From: Verrucomicrobiaceae bacterium
GTDB lineage: Bacteria; Verrucomicrobiota; Verrucomicrobiia; Verrucomicrobiales; Verrucomicrobiaceae
DNA: 64,000 nucleotides
Reading direction: 5' to 3'
Assembly: GCA_016795365.1 (NCBI GenBank)
Contig: JAEUHN010000031.1
Location: forward strand, 1-64,000
The stretch's first letter is position 1. Each line of letters begins with the position of its first letter. Shown here piece by piece: positions 8,139 to 16,846 of the stretch. Position numbers and translations under genes: made by a program. Under the pieces are notes generated by a model, which saw only the letters and a program-made list of their open reading frames with translations, was not told the DNA's origin and ran no database searches.

Positions 8139-8924
8139 ATGAAGCTCATCCTCACCGCTGCGCTCGCAGCCCTCACCACCGTTCTCTCCGCCCAGCAACC
8201 GCTCAAGGTCCTCATGGTCACCGGCGGCTGCTGCCACGACTATGAGAAGCAGAAGTTCATCCTCTCCGAGGGCATCAGCGCCCGCGCCAACGTGGAGTTC
8301 ACCATCGTCCACGAAGAGACTCCCGATGGAAAGAAGGGCCGCGATCACAAGATCAGCATCTACAACAACCCCGACTGGGCCAAGGGCTACGATGTCGTGC
8401 TGCACAACGAGTGCTTCGGCGCGGTGACGGACGTAGCCTTCGTTGAGCAGATCGCCAAGCCTCACTTCGATGGTGTTCCTGCCGTGATGTTGCACTGCTC
8501 GGCGCACAGCTATCGCATGGCGCAAACCGACGCCTGGCGTCATGCCATCGGCCAGCGCAGCATGAGCCATGAGAAGAACCGCGACCTGCTGGTGAAGAAC
8601 ATCGCGCCTGATCATCCCGTGATGAAGGGCTTTCCCATGGAGTGGCTCGACAAGGCAGATGAACTCTACAAGAACGAAGAGTTGTTCCCCGGCTTCGTGC
8701 CTCTTGCCAAGGCCTATGGCGAGGACACCAAGAAGGATCACAACCTCGTGTGGGTGAACACCAACGGCAAAGGCAAGGTCTTTGGCACGACCATGGGCCA
8801 CAACAACAGCACGATGGAAGATCCGGTCTTCCTCGACCTCGTCAGCCGCGGGCTCCTCTGGGCTTGTGGCAAGCTGGACGCCAATGGCAAGCCTCTTGCC
8901 GGATACGGTCCGAAGCAGAAGTAA
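8139..8924 (+). CDS. Secreted ThuA-like protein (paralogue 2)
   Basis: A 261-residue paralogue of the preceding gene. The signal peptide is MKLILTAALAALTTVLSAQ. The core begins KVLMVTGGCCHDYEKQ and keeps MLHCSAHSYR and TTMGHNNSTM at equivalent positions, ending LAGYGPKQK. Both copies have complete reading frames, so both are probably functional, perhaps with different substrates: the region between GISARANVEFT and the NPDWAKGYDVV block differs most. The gene is followed by a strong intrinsic terminator, so the ThuA pair forms a unit ending at 8984. The biochemical role is unproven. Confidence 0.8.
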   Translation: MKLILTAALAALTTVLSAQQPLKVLMVTGGCCHDYEKQKFILSEGISARANVEFTIVHEETPDGKKGRDHKISIYNNPDWAKGYDVVLHNECFGAVTDVAFVEQIAKPHFDGVPAVMLHCSAHSYRMAQTDAWRHAIGQRSMSHEKNRDLLVKNIAPDHPVMKGFPMEWLDKADELYKNEELFPGFVPLAKAYGEDTKKDHNLVWVNTNGKGKVFGTTMGHNNSTMEDPVFLDLVSRGLLWACGKLDANGKPLAGYGPKQK

Positions 8925-8947
8925 TCGCACCTTTGTTTTCGATCATG

Positions 8948-8984
8948 ATCCGTGGTTCGACTCGAGTCGGACCACGGATTTTTT
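8948..8984 (+). terminator. Intrinsic terminator of the ThuA pair
   Basis: Stem ATCCGTGGT (8948-8956) with ACCACGGAT (8971-8979), extended inward by a T-G wobble and CGAC/GTCG around a TCGA loop, then a run of T from 8979 to 8984. About 14 paired bases plus a U-tract make a strong rho-independent terminator. Confidence 0.9.
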
Positions 8985-9072
8985 GTTAATGCATTCGGGG
9001 TCTGGCGAACGACACACAGCAAATCCCACGCTTCGCAGTTTACGAGAGCGGCTCGCCACCTAACGTCGCGCA

Positions 9073-10713
9073 ATGGCCACCCCTGAATTTCATTATCAAG
9101 AACTGCTCGAACTCGGCGACGACGACACGCAATACCGCCTGCTCACGAAGGACCACGTCAGCGTGAAGGAGTTCGATGGCAAGCCCGTGCTCACCGTGGC
9201 ACCCGAGGCGCTCACCTTGCTGGCCAACCAGGCCTTCCACGACATCAACTTCTTCCTCCGCCCGAAGCACCTCAAGCAAGTTGCCGCCATCCTTGATGAC
9301 CCCGAGGCGAGCGAGAACGACCGCATGGTGGCGCTCACGATGCTGAAGAACGCGGATGTCTCGCAGGCTGGTCTCCTGCCTTTCTGCCAGGACACCGGCA
9401 CCGCCATCGTGATGGGCAAGAAAGGCCAGCAAGTCTGGACCGGCGGCGGTGACGAGGCCGCACTCTCGAAGGGCGTGTATCACGCCTACACGGAGAACAA
9501 CCTGCGCTACTCGCAGAACGCCGCGCTCGACATGTTCACGGAAAAGAACACCGGCACGAACCTGCCCGCGCAGATCGACCTCGCTGCCGTAGATGGCGAT
9601 GGTTACAAGTTCCTCTTCATCGCCAAGGGTGGTGGCTCGGCCAACAAATCGTATCTGTATCAAGAGACTCGAGCGGTGCTGAATCCCAAGACCATCGTGG
9701 ACTTCCTCACCAAGAAGATGATGTCGCTCGGCACCGCTGCGTGCCCGCCCTATCACCTGACCTTCGTCATCGGTGGCACGTCAGCCGAATACACGATGAA
9801 GATCGTGAAGATGGCGTCCACGAAGTATCTCGACTCGCTGCCCACCACAGGCAACGAACACGGTCGCGCCTTTCGCGATCTGGAACTCGAGAAGCAAATG
9901 CTCGAAGCCGCTCGCACCTGCGGCATCGGCGCACAGTTCGGCGGCAAATACTTCGCACTCGACGTGCGCGTGGTGCGCTTGCCTCGTCACGGTGCCTCGT
10001 TGCCCATCGGCATCGGCGTGTCGTGCTCGGCGGATCGTCAGGCCAAAGGCAAGATCACCAAGGATGGCGTCTTCATCGAGCAGCTCGAAACCAACCCGCT
10101 GCAATACATCCCCGAGGCCCTGCGCCATCGTGAGGACACCAGCGCCGTGCGCCTTGACCTCAACAAACCGATGGCCGACATCCGCGCCGAGCTGTCGAAG
10201 TATCCGGTCACTACGCGGCTCCTGCTCAGCGGTCCCATTGTCGTCGCTCGCGACATCGCGCATGCGAAGCTCAAGGAACGCCTCGAACAAACCGGCTCAC
10301 TGCCCGACTACTTCAAGGCGCATCCCGTTTACTACGCGGGTCCGGCCAAGACACCCGCAGGCATGCCCAGCGGCAGCTTCGGCCCCACCACCGCCGGACG
10401 CATGGACAGCTACGTCGATCTCTTCCAGCAGCACGGTGGCAGCATGGTCATGATCGCCAAAGGCAACCGCGGTCAGGCCGTGACGGATGCGTGCAAGAAA
10501 CACGGCGGCTTCTACCTGGGCAGCATCGGTGGCCCGGCCGCCATCCTGGCCAAGGAGAACATCAAGAAGGTCGAAGTCGTCGAGTTCCCCGAACTCGGCA
10601 TGGAAGCCATCTGGAAGATCGAGGTGCAGGACTTCCCCGCGTTCATCCTCGTCGATGACAAGGGCAAAGACTTCTTCCAGGAAGTCGCGCCCGGCTGCAC
10701 GATGAGTCATTGA
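9073..10713 (+). CDS. fumA: Fumarate hydratase class I (iron-sulfur, single chain)
   Basis: Class I fumarase interconverts fumarate and L-malate in the TCA cycle using an oxygen-sensitive 4Fe-4S cluster. The 546-residue chain carries both the alpha-like N-terminal and beta-like C-terminal halves, as in E. coli FumA/FumB. Cys105 (LPFCQDTGT), Cys224 (TAACPPYH) and Cys318 (GVSCSADR) fall at the cluster-ligand positions known for the E. coli enzyme. The C-terminal half has YYAGPAKTP and [12 protein letters not shown], typical of the beta domain. It could also hydrate related dicarboxylates. It stands alone between two terminators. Confidence 0.95.
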   Translation: MATPEFHYQELLELGDDDTQYRLLTKDHVSVKEFDGKPVLTVAPEALTLLANQAFHDINFFLRPKHLKQVAAILDDPEASENDRMVALTMLKNADVSQAGLLPFCQDTGTAIVMGKKGQQVWTGGGDEAALSKGVYHAYTENNLRYSQNAALDMFTEKNTGTNLPAQIDLAAVDGDGYKFLFIAKGGGSANKSYLYQETRAVLNPKTIVDFLTKKMMSLGTAACPPYHLTFVIGGTSAEYTMKIVKMASTKYLDSLPTTGNEHGRAFRDLELEKQMLEAARTCGIGAQFGGKYFALDVRVVRLPRHGASLPIGIGVSCSADRQAKGKITKDGVFIEQLETNPLQYIPEALRHREDTSAVRLDLNKPMADIRAELSKYPVTTRLLLSGPIVVARDIAHAKLKERLEQTGSLPDYFKAHPVYYAGPAKTPAGMPSGSFGPTTAGRMDSYVDLFQQHGGSMVMIAKGNRGQAVTDACKKHGGFYLGSIGGPAAILAKENIKKVEVVEFPELGMEAIWKIEVQDFPAFILVDDKGKDFFQEVAPGCTMSH

Positions 10714-10722
10714 TCGCGGGCT

Positions 10723-10756
10723 AGGGGAGTCCGCTGTCGATGCGGCGAACTCCCCT
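10723..10756 (+). terminator. Terminator-like hairpin after fumA
   Basis: AGGGGAGT (10723-10730) pairs with ACTCCCCT (10749-10756), with an inner CCGC/GCGG pair. The downstream tract is short (TATT), so it is a moderate terminator or an RNA-stabilising hairpin. Confidence 0.55.
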
Positions 10757-10832
10757 TATTCTGCCGCGCTCCTGCAAAACAAGGGATTCGGCGCTTGCCG
10801 AGCTTGAAAGGCTCCGCTATCTGCCAAGTCCC

Positions 10833-12683
10833 ATGAATTCCGAGCTGCAAAAACTGGTCGCCTCCGCCAAGCTATCTTCCACCGATGCTGAAAAACTTAG
10901 CAAGCTTGAGCCTGGGACCGCCTGCCAGCACAAGAGCTGGGGACTGGGCAAAATCGCTGAGTGGGACCTCCTTGGAGATCGTCTGATCATTGATTTCGAG
11001 ACGAAGGCCGGTCATCCAATGAAGCTTTCGTTCGCAGCGGACTCGCTGGTGCCTCTGGCCGACGATCACATCCTGTCCCGCCGCATCAATGACCTGCCTG
11101 CGCTGCAGAAGATGGCGAAGGAAGATCCTGCTGGCCTTGTGGAACTGGCTCTGAAGAGCAGCGAGAGCAAACTCTACCTGGATGCACTGGAGAAGCTGCT
11201 CACGCCCAAGATCGTTGGAACCGGTGAATACAAGAAGTGGTGGGAGAACGCCAAGAAGGAACTCAAGACCTCCCGTCACATCGTGGTGCCGACCAAGCGC
11301 GCTGATCCCCTCGTGCTCCGTGCCCAGGATCAGAAGGCCGGTGAAATTATGGTTCGTAATTTCCTCGGCTCCCGCGAACTGCGCGGCAAGCTGGCGGCTA
11401 TGGCGGCCATCATCAAGGATCTCGACCTGTTCGAGAATCCCGCCAAGGAGCTTCAGCCCGTGTTCCTCGACGTGACACACATGGCTCGCAAGTCCTGGAA
11501 GCTCCAGCCTCGTGAGACGATCCAGCTGGTGCTCTTGCGCGAAGAAGTCCGCGAAGCAGACTCCGTGAAGGCGAACATCGAGCATGAGAGCCCGATCAGC
11601 GTTGCCGAAATGATGCGTGACCTGCGCGGCCAACTGGCAGACATCGCCAATGCGCTTCCATCAGCTTTGCTTGGCCGGTTCTACCGCGAGTTGCCAGTGG
11701 CTTTTCCTGAGGGTGAATGGGTGAAGGACGCTCTCGGTCACCTCACTCGCACGGGCGGGCGCGCTGTTGATGAGATCACGGCGGTGCTCGACACCAATGA
11801 CTCGCTCGATGTTCTCACCGAGTTCCTCAAGAAGGCCGTGCGCAACCGCACGCTCAGCACCGACTTGCTGATCTGGATCGCTCGCGAACGCAAAGGCCTG
11901 GCCGAATCCGTGTTCGACATGGATCTGGGCAACGCCATCATCAGCGCGCTGGAAGATGATCACGTCGCCGGTGGTCCGAAGAAGACGGCCCGCCTTTACG
12001 ATGCCTTTGCCGACGACAAGACGCTGGTGGGTGAAATGGTGGCCGATGCGGCCGATCAGGACCTCAAGCTCTTCGCCAAGCGCATCCTCAATTCACCCGT
12101 GTTCGACGAATTGACTCGTCGTTCGCTCATGGGCAAGATCATCAAGTCCCGCCCTGAGATGGAAAAGATGATGGAGGAGAACGCCGAAGCTCAGCGCGAT
12201 ACCTCGCTCATCGTTTCGTGGGAGAGCCTCGAACGGAAGAAGAAGGAACTCGACGATATCACGACGGTCCAGATTCCGCAGAACAAGAAGGACATTCAGA
12301 TCGCCCGCGAATACGGCGACTTGCGTGAGAACTTCGAATACAAGAGCGCACGCCAGCAACAGGCCGTGCTCCTGCGTATGCAATCCAAGATCGAGCGTGA
12401 ACTGCGCAATGCTCAAGGCACGGACTTCGCAGACGTGGGCACCGATCAGGTCTCAATCGGCAACGTGGTGGACATCATCGACAACGCCACTGGCGAGAAG
12501 GAAACCTTCACCATTCTGGGTGCCTGGGATGGCGATCCTGAAAAGAACATCATTTCCTACCTGTCCGAGACAGCGAAGGTGCTGATCGGAAAGGTCGTGG
12601 GTGATGAAGCTGATCTCCCAGCCGACACTGCTCATGGCTCGCGCAAGGTGAAGATCGCCGCGATCCGGCCTTACAAGGTCTAG
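10833..12683 (+). CDS. greA: Long-form transcript cleavage factor GreA
   Basis: A 616-residue protein from the ATG at 10833; the longer frame from 10740 lacks plausible conserved sequence. The last ~160 residues are a complete GreA: a coiled coil with IAREYGDLRENFEYKSAR, whose acidic tip would reach the RNA polymerase active site and trigger cleavage of backtracked RNA, then the FKBP-like globular domain ending AAIRPYKV. The ~450-residue N-terminal extension is mostly helical, starts with a small beta region (CQHKSWGLGKIAEWD) and is absent from E. coli GreA (158 residues). Long GreA proteins of similar design are known in Chlamydia, supporting a PVC affiliation. The extension's role is unknown. 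Confidence 0.85.
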   Translation: MNSELQKLVASAKLSSTDAEKLSKLEPGTACQHKSWGLGKIAEWDLLGDRLIIDFETKAGHPMKLSFAADSLVPLADDHILSRRINDLPALQKMAKEDPAGLVELALKSSESKLYLDALEKLLTPKIVGTGEYKKWWENAKKELKTSRHIVVPTKRADPLVLRAQDQKAGEIMVRNFLGSRELRGKLAAMAAIIKDLDLFENPAKELQPVFLDVTHMARKSWKLQPRETIQLVLLREEVREADSVKANIEHESPISVAEMMRDLRGQLADIANALPSALLGRFYRELPVAFPEGEWVKDALGHLTRTGGRAVDEITAVLDTNDSLDVLTEFLKKAVRNRTLSTDLLIWIARERKGLAESVFDMDLGNAIISALEDDHVAGGPKKTARLYDAFADDKTLVGEMVADAADQDLKLFAKRILNSPVFDELTRRSLMGKIIKSRPEMEKMMEENAEAQRDTSLIVSWESLERKKKELDDITTVQIPQNKKDIQIAREYGDLRENFEYKSARQQQAVLLRMQSKIERELRNAQGTDFADVGTDQVSIGNVVDIIDNATGEKETFTILGAWDGDPEKNIISYLSETAKVLIGKVVGDEADLPADTAHGSRKVKIAAIRPYKV

Positions 12684-12706
12684 ACCGCGCAACGCTGTCA
12701 TTCAGA

Positions 12707-12732
12707 GCCTTCGATGCAGATGTATCGAAGGC
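12707..12732 (+). terminator. Hairpin after greA
   Basis: GCCTTCGAT (12707-12715) pairs with ATCGAAGGC (12724-12732), a perfect 9-bp stem with an 8-nt loop. No T-run follows, so it may be an auxiliary hairpin before the stronger terminator at 12745. Confidence 0.55.
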
Positions 12733-12744
12733 CCCCAAACAAAA

Positions 12745-12770
12745 GGCATCGGAGAACCCGATGCCTTTTT
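12745..12770. terminator. Bidirectional terminator between greA and pfkA
   Basis: GGCATCGG (12745-12752) pairs with CCGATGCC (12758-12765), with A-run AAAA before and TTTTT after (12766-12770). The A/T flanks allow termination from both convergent genes. Confidence 0.88.
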
Positions 12771-12799
12771 CATGTGAGCGATGGAACGTGCGCTGAAGG

Positions 12800-13876
12800 T
12801 CAGTCCCCGAAGCAGACGCCGACACCGCGGGCGGCCGCAACGATCTCGCTGTCTGGGGTGACAAGGCGGAGCTTCATGACGGCATCTTCGATGGGCACCG
12901 AGCCGACATGATACTGCTGGTAGCTGACCATCTGGCCAAACTTGCCTTCGGAGATGAGCTGCACGGCCTTGACGCCAAAGCGAAGGCCCAGGATGCGATC
13001 GAGAGCCGTCGGAGCACCGCCACGCTGAAGATGGCCGAGCGTGCAGGCGCGTGTTTCCTTGCCGGTGAGTTCCTGAATGGCGACGGCCACACGATCGCCA
13101 ATGCCGCCGAGGCGGTCCTCGCCCTTGCTACCGACCTTCTCCTTGGTGACGATTTCGCCGGTCTCCCAGTGGGCGCCTTCAGCCACCACGACGAGGGTGC
13201 TGTGGCGGCCCTGGGCATCGCGTTGCTTGATGGCCTCGGCCACCTTGTTCATGTTGAACGGAATCTCAGGCAGAAGGATCACGTCGGCACCGCCGGCCAT
13301 GCCTCCGTAGAGGGCGATCCACCCGGCGTGACGGCCCATGACTTCGAGCACGATGGCTCGCTTGTGACTCTCAGCCGTGGTGTGCAGTCGGTCGAGCGCA
13401 TCGACGACCGTGGCATACGCGGAGTCGAACCCGAAGGTCATCGCCGTAGCCTGGAGGTCGTTGTCGATGGTCTTGGGCACGCCGATCACGGGCACGCCCT
13501 GGTTGTAAAGTTGAAGACCCGTGGTCAAGCTGCCGTCACCACCGACGACGATGAGTGCGCCAATCTCGAGGTGACGAAGGGTTGTCTTTGCTTTCTCGAC
13601 GATTTCCTGGGGCACTTCCGCCACGCCACCTTCGCCGATCTTGGCGACGAAGTGACCTTTGTTCGTGGTGCCAAGGATCGTGCCGCCCAGCTTCATGATG
13701 CCAACCGTGCGAGACGGATCGAGCACCATGTAGTCGCCCGGAGGCAGCAGCCCTTCGAATCCATCACGAAAGCCGATCACCTCCCACCCGAGACGGCTGG
13801 CAGCGCCGACGACGCCGTGAATGACTGCATTGAGACCCGGACAATCGCCGCCGCTGTTGAGAATACCGATGCGCAT
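12800..13876 (-). CDS. pfkA: 6-phosphofructokinase
   Basis: A 358-residue phosphofructokinase, committing fructose 6-phosphate to glycolysis. Motifs: GILNSGGDCPGLNAVIHG at the N-terminus, GGDGS at residues 112-116 and PKTIDND at 134-140, with catalytic Asp in TIDND. Gly in GGDGS is usual for ATP-dependent enzymes, whereas Lys in PKTIDND is typical of pyrophosphate-dependent ones, so this is the mixed class (group III) in which the donor must be tested. Length agrees with that group. It lies 18 bp upstream of nothing on its own strand and converges with greA across a shared terminator. Confidence 0.9.
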   Translation of the reverse strand: MRIGILNSGGDCPGLNAVIHGVVGAASRLGWEVIGFRDGFEGLLPPGDYMVLDPSRTVGIMKLGGTILGTTNKGHFVAKIGEGGVAEVPQEIVEKAKTTLRHLEIGALIVVGGDGSLTTGLQLYNQGVPVIGVPKTIDNDLQATAMTFGFDSAYATVVDALDRLHTTAESHKRAIVLEVMGRHAGWIALYGGMAGGADVILLPEIPFNMNKVAEAIKQRDAQGRHSTLVVVAEGAHWETGEIVTKEKVGSKGEDRLGGIGDRVAVAIQELTGKETRACTLGHLQRGGAPTALDRILGLRFGVKAVQLISEGKFGQMVSYQQYHVGSVPIEDAVMKLRLVTPDSEIVAAARGVGVCFGD

Positions 13877-13894
13877 GTGTGATGAATGAGTTGA

Positions 13895-14851
13895 TCAGAA
13901 ATACTGGATGAGCTGCTCGCGCTGGGTGATGGGCCGTCCGGCGTTGAGCCAGCCGTCATAGACATTCCAGCCCTGCTGCAGGAGGCCGCGGGCTTCACTG
14001 AATGGATCAGCCGAGCCAAGCACGATGACGATCATTCGATGGCGGTAAATGACGCTGCTGCCGTCGGCTTGCTTGATGACGGTGGCATTCTTGTCGGCCG
14101 TGATGGCGACGCAGCCACCGGAGTAAGGTGTGTTAGCTGTCTTCATCCCGTCAATGCGGCTCTCGCCGAGCAGGACGTTGGTGTTGCGCAGGGTGAGCGG
14201 CATGCGAGCACCACCACGGAAGATGGTGATCTGGCGGCTGCGCTGGTTGGCGTAGAAGTGGAAGGGAGCACGTGACGAGGCGTAGAGCGCAATGCGGCCC
14301 ATGTCTGCTGCGGTGGAGTAGGGCTGAGGGCGGGTGTTCTCAAAACCGTGCGGATTCATGAAGCGGGTGTTCTTGCAGCCTTCGCGACCGGCGAGGGCAT
14401 TCATCTGCTTCACGAACGCTTCGAGCGGATCACCAGCCTTTCCTTGGCGCATCAAGATGTCATTGCCCACGAAGTGCCCGAGGGTGATGGCCGCCACGTT
14501 GTCGGAACTCATCATCGTGGCATACAGTAGATCGCGCAGGGTGAGGCTGTCGCCAGTGCGAATGTCAGGACTGGCCACGCCTGCGATGCGCTCCGCATAC
14601 TCGGGAACCGTGGCGAGCACATTGAGGCTGACCTTGGAGGCATCCGCCCAATCGAGCACGACCATGGCGGTGGCGATCTTGGTGAGGCCGCCCACGGCGC
14701 GCTTGTCGTTCGCGTTGGCTGCGATGTGGACCTTCCGATTGGACTGGTCCACGACCATGACAGCGGATTGGGCAAGGGCTTTAACGGGGAGCGCAGCCAC
14801 CATCAGAAGCAGGGTGAGGCTGCTCAATGTGCGCAGTTTGGAGGCGATCAT
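13895..14851 (-). CDS. D-alanyl-D-alanine carboxypeptidase-like protein (S11), catalytic serine missing
   Basis: A 318-residue protein from the ATG at 14851, with signal peptide LTLLLMVAALPVKALAQS. The fold is that of peptidase S11 (PBP5-type), which trims D-Ala from peptidoglycan pentapeptides. In the SxxK box the residue three before Lys58 is Gly (VGGLTKIAT), not the nucleophilic Ser. The SxN box is kept (SSDN), but the KTG box reads DGMKTANT, with Gly changed to Ala. The reading frame is otherwise intact and conserved-looking (FMNPHGFEN, LLYATMMSSDN). I infer a non-catalytic cell-wall-binding or regulatory paralogue. It is followed on the same strand by pfkA after 18 bp. Confidence 0.8.
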   Translation of the reverse strand: MIASKLRTLSSLTLLLMVAALPVKALAQSAVMVVDQSNRKVHIAANANDKRAVGGLTKIATAMVVLDWADASKVSLNVLATVPEYAERIAGVASPDIRTGDSLTLRDLLYATMMSSDNVAAITLGHFVGNDILMRQGKAGDPLEAFVKQMNALAGREGCKNTRFMNPHGFENTRPQPYSTAADMGRIALYASSRAPFHFYANQRSRQITIFRGGARMPLTLRNTNVLLGESRIDGMKTANTPYSGGCVAITADKNATVIKQADGSSVIYRHRMIVIVLGSADPFSEARGLLQQGWNVYDGWLNAGRPITQREQLIQYF

Positions 14852-14939
14852 AAGGGCGCGCAGAATAGTCGTCAGAGGGGGGCGGGCAACCCTTGTTTTC
14901 CATTGCATGAGGGCGTGCTTTCACCACATCTGAAGGCCC

Positions 14940-15356
14940 ATGACGAACGCCCAGAACGCAACTCTCCAACTGATCCAAAGCTACTATGCCACGTTCAACA
15001 CGGGCGATCGTGAGGCCTTCCTTTCGCTGCTGACTGAGGACGTGCGGCATGACATCAATCAAGGTGGGATCGAGAGCGGAGTGGAAGCGTTTCGTGCCTT
15101 CTTGCAGCGCATGGATCGCTGCTATCGCGAGCAAGTGGAGGACTTGGTGGCGTTCGCCAGTGAAGATGGCACGCGGGGGGCGGCCGAGTTTTTCATCCGT
15201 GGGGAGTATCTGTCCACGGACGATGGATTGCCGCCAGCGACGGGACAAAAGTATTATCTTCGTGTCGGTGCCTTCTTCGAGCTGCGCGATGGGCGTGTCG
15301 CGCGCATCACGAACTACTACAACCTACAGGACTGGCTTGCCCAAGTCGGAGCGTGA
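14940..15356 (+). CDS. SnoaL/NTF2-like protein
   Basis: A 138-residue cytoplasmic protein with the cone-shaped NTF2-like fold of the SnoaL group (ketosteroid-isomerase-like). Marks are IQSYYATFNTGDREAFLSL, LTEDVRHDINQGG, the long middle strand region EFFIRGEY and the ending RVARITNYYNLQDWL. Members are small isomerases, cyclases or binding proteins; the pocket residues do not identify a substrate here. The gene is divergent from the carboxypeptidase-like gene and convergent with the outer-membrane protein gene, with only 6 bp between stops. Confidence 0.75.
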   Translation: MTNAQNATLQLIQSYYATFNTGDREAFLSLLTEDVRHDINQGGIESGVEAFRAFLQRMDRCYREQVEDLVAFASEDGTRGAAEFFIRGEYLSTDDGLPPATGQKYYLRVGAFFELRDGRVARITNYYNLQDWLAQVGA

Positions 15357-15362
15357 GCGGCT

Positions 15363-16079
15363 CTAGAACCGCCACGTCAATGCGGCAGTGGCATACAAGC
15401 CCACGCGGTCCCAGGGGGACGATGGATCGGTGCCGAGCCCAATGCTGGCATCGAGGCTGTCCGTGAGGTCGCACTCATACTCAAGTCCGATGAACAAGGC
15501 GTGATCGACATCGCGCTGTTCATTGCTGGCGAGCCACATGCTCAGGCTCAGCGAGTCGGATTCATTCGGCAAAAGACCACACAGCCACGTGACCCAAAAG
15601 GTGGCGTAGGGGTAGCCGTGCTTGTCACCTTCGTCGGGGTCGGTGGAGATCACGCCACCGACATTGCCTCCGATCCACCAGTCATCGGTGAGGCCCCAGG
15701 CGAGGTTGAGTTCCGGGGTGAGATCGCCTCCTTGGGTGGCGAGCATCGAGTGCGCGTCGATGTCGAGCGTCGCATTGAGGTAGAGGCGTGCGTCGTTGTC
15801 ACGATGCAGGGCGTGACCAAGCTGAAGCGTGGCATACGCATCGCTGCTCATGTCCCAGTGATGCTGCCAGTCAGTGTAGGCATCGAAGGAAAGGCTGCCC
15901 CAGTTTTCCTTTGATCCCCATTCCACCTCGGTGCCCAGGCTGAAGGCATTGGTCCGATGACGGCTGCCATCGTAATCGAGGCCAAGGCTGCCCGACCAGC
16001 CAGCCCTGTGCGGGTGCCGGACCATGTCTGCTCCCCAGGCCTGAGTGGCGGCGAGCAAGACAAGGCACAGGTGTTTCAT
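15363..16079 (-). CDS. Outer-membrane beta-barrel protein (last gene of redox operon)
   Basis: A 238-residue protein from the ATG at 16079, with signal peptide MKHLCLVLLAATQAWGA. The mature sequence is a run of alternating amphipathic strands (GSLGLDYDGS, LYLNATLDIDAHS, VGLYATAALTWRF) and ends in Phe, the classic signal for insertion of a barrel into the outer membrane. I recognise no specific family. It lies 13 bp after the DUF4266 gene on the same strand, so it is the sixth and last gene of the operon that starts at 19290. Confidence 0.7.
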   Translation of the reverse strand: MKHLCLVLLAATQAWGADMVRHPHRAGWSGSLGLDYDGSRHRTNAFSLGTEVEWGSKENWGSLSFDAYTDWQHHWDMSSDAYATLQLGHALHRDNDARLYLNATLDIDAHSMLATQGGDLTPELNLAWGLTDDWWIGGNVGGVISTDPDEGDKHGYPYATFWVTWLCGLLPNESDSLSLSMWLASNEQRDVDHALFIGLEYECDLTDSLDASIGLGTDPSSPWDRVGLYATAALTWRF

Positions 16080-16092
16080 TCGAGCGCGGAGA

Positions 16093-16308
16093 TCAATTGC
16101 AACCGCAGCCGCCACCGCCCACACCGCGACCACCAGCAAAGGCTTCGCGGGTGAACCAAACGTGCTCGTTCACCGAGTCGGTGAGCGGATCGCGGCCAGG
16201 GCGCATGAGGTAATCCGCGAGATGGCCTCGTTCCCAAGGCTTCACCTGGGTGCAAGAAACTCCGGAAATGACGGCGGACAGGGCGAGAAAGAGGCGGAGG
16301 GCTTTCAT
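16093..16308 (-). CDS. DUF4266 small lipoprotein-like protein
   Basis: A 71-residue secreted protein. The N-terminus MKALRLFLALSAVISGVSC ends in a lipobox-like VSC, suggesting a lipid-anchored product. The DUF4266 signature is complete: KPWERGHLADYLM, DPLTDSVNEHVWF, REAFAGG and the C-terminal GVGGGGCGCN, whose paired Cys may bind metal or flavin. Proteins of this family typically lie beside DUF3570, ApbE and thioredoxin genes, exactly the arrangement here (11 bp after the TlpA-like gene). Function is unknown; an envelope redox role is inferred from context. Confidence 0.85.
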   Translation of the reverse strand: MKALRLFLALSAVISGVSCTQVKPWERGHLADYLMRPGRDPLTDSVNEHVWFTREAFAGGRGVGGGGCGCN

Positions 16309-16319
16309 GAAAGAGGGGA

Positions 16320-16817
16320 TCAGCGTTGGGCCATCAGCTGGTTGATCTGGGCAAACAGCACCGGCTCGTCCTTCTTGTGGAAGCCCGAGTGCACGTGACG
16401 AATGATGCCTTTGCGATCGATAATGAACGATGTGGGCATGGTGCTGACGTTGGCCGTGGCGACCAGTTTGTGAGCGGCATCGCGAGCCACCGGGAAGGCG
16501 ACTCGGTTCTTCTTCAGGAAGCGCGTCATGTCCTCCTCGCTTTCATCCACGCTGATGCCGATCACGCTGAAGCCATGAACGTTCATCTGCTCGTGCCATT
16601 GATTGAGGATCGGGAAGGATGCCTTGCAAGGTGCACACCAGGAGGCCCAGAAGTCGAGGTAGATCACCTTGCCTTCCGTCTTCGGCAGCGTGCCGGAGAG
16701 GCCGAAAGTGGAAAGGTCAGGCAGCTTCGTGCCTTCGGTGAAGGCGGCTCGTGCGGACGGTGCGATGAAGGCGCCAGCAAGAGCGGCCGAGGAGAGGATG
16801 AGGTTGCGACGTGTCAT
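16320..16817 (-). CDS. TlpA-like periplasmic thioredoxin
   Basis: A 165-residue protein from the ATG at 16817; the frame runs upstream into ApbE but that part is shadow sequence. The N-terminus MTRRNLILSSAALAGAFIAP carries a twin-Arg-like start and signal peptide. The TlpA/ResA-type domain has YLDFWASWCAPCKASFP (CAPC redox pair), VIGISVDES, the cis-Pro loop STMPTSFIIDRKG and a C-terminal helix. It would reduce disulfides in the periplasm, possibly those of the Cys-bearing DUF4266 protein encoded next. It sits 29 bp after apbE in the same operon. Confidence 0.88.
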   Translation of the reverse strand: MTRRNLILSSAALAGAFIAPSARAAFTEGTKLPDLSTFGLSGTLPKTEGKVIYLDFWASWCAPCKASFPILNQWHEQMNVHGFSVIGISVDESEEDMTRFLKKNRVAFPVARDAAHKLVATANVSTMPTSFIIDRKGIIRHVHSGFHKKDEPVLFAQINQLMAQR

Positions 16818-16846
16818 AAGAGGTGGGGCGTGGGGTTGGAGGTGAA

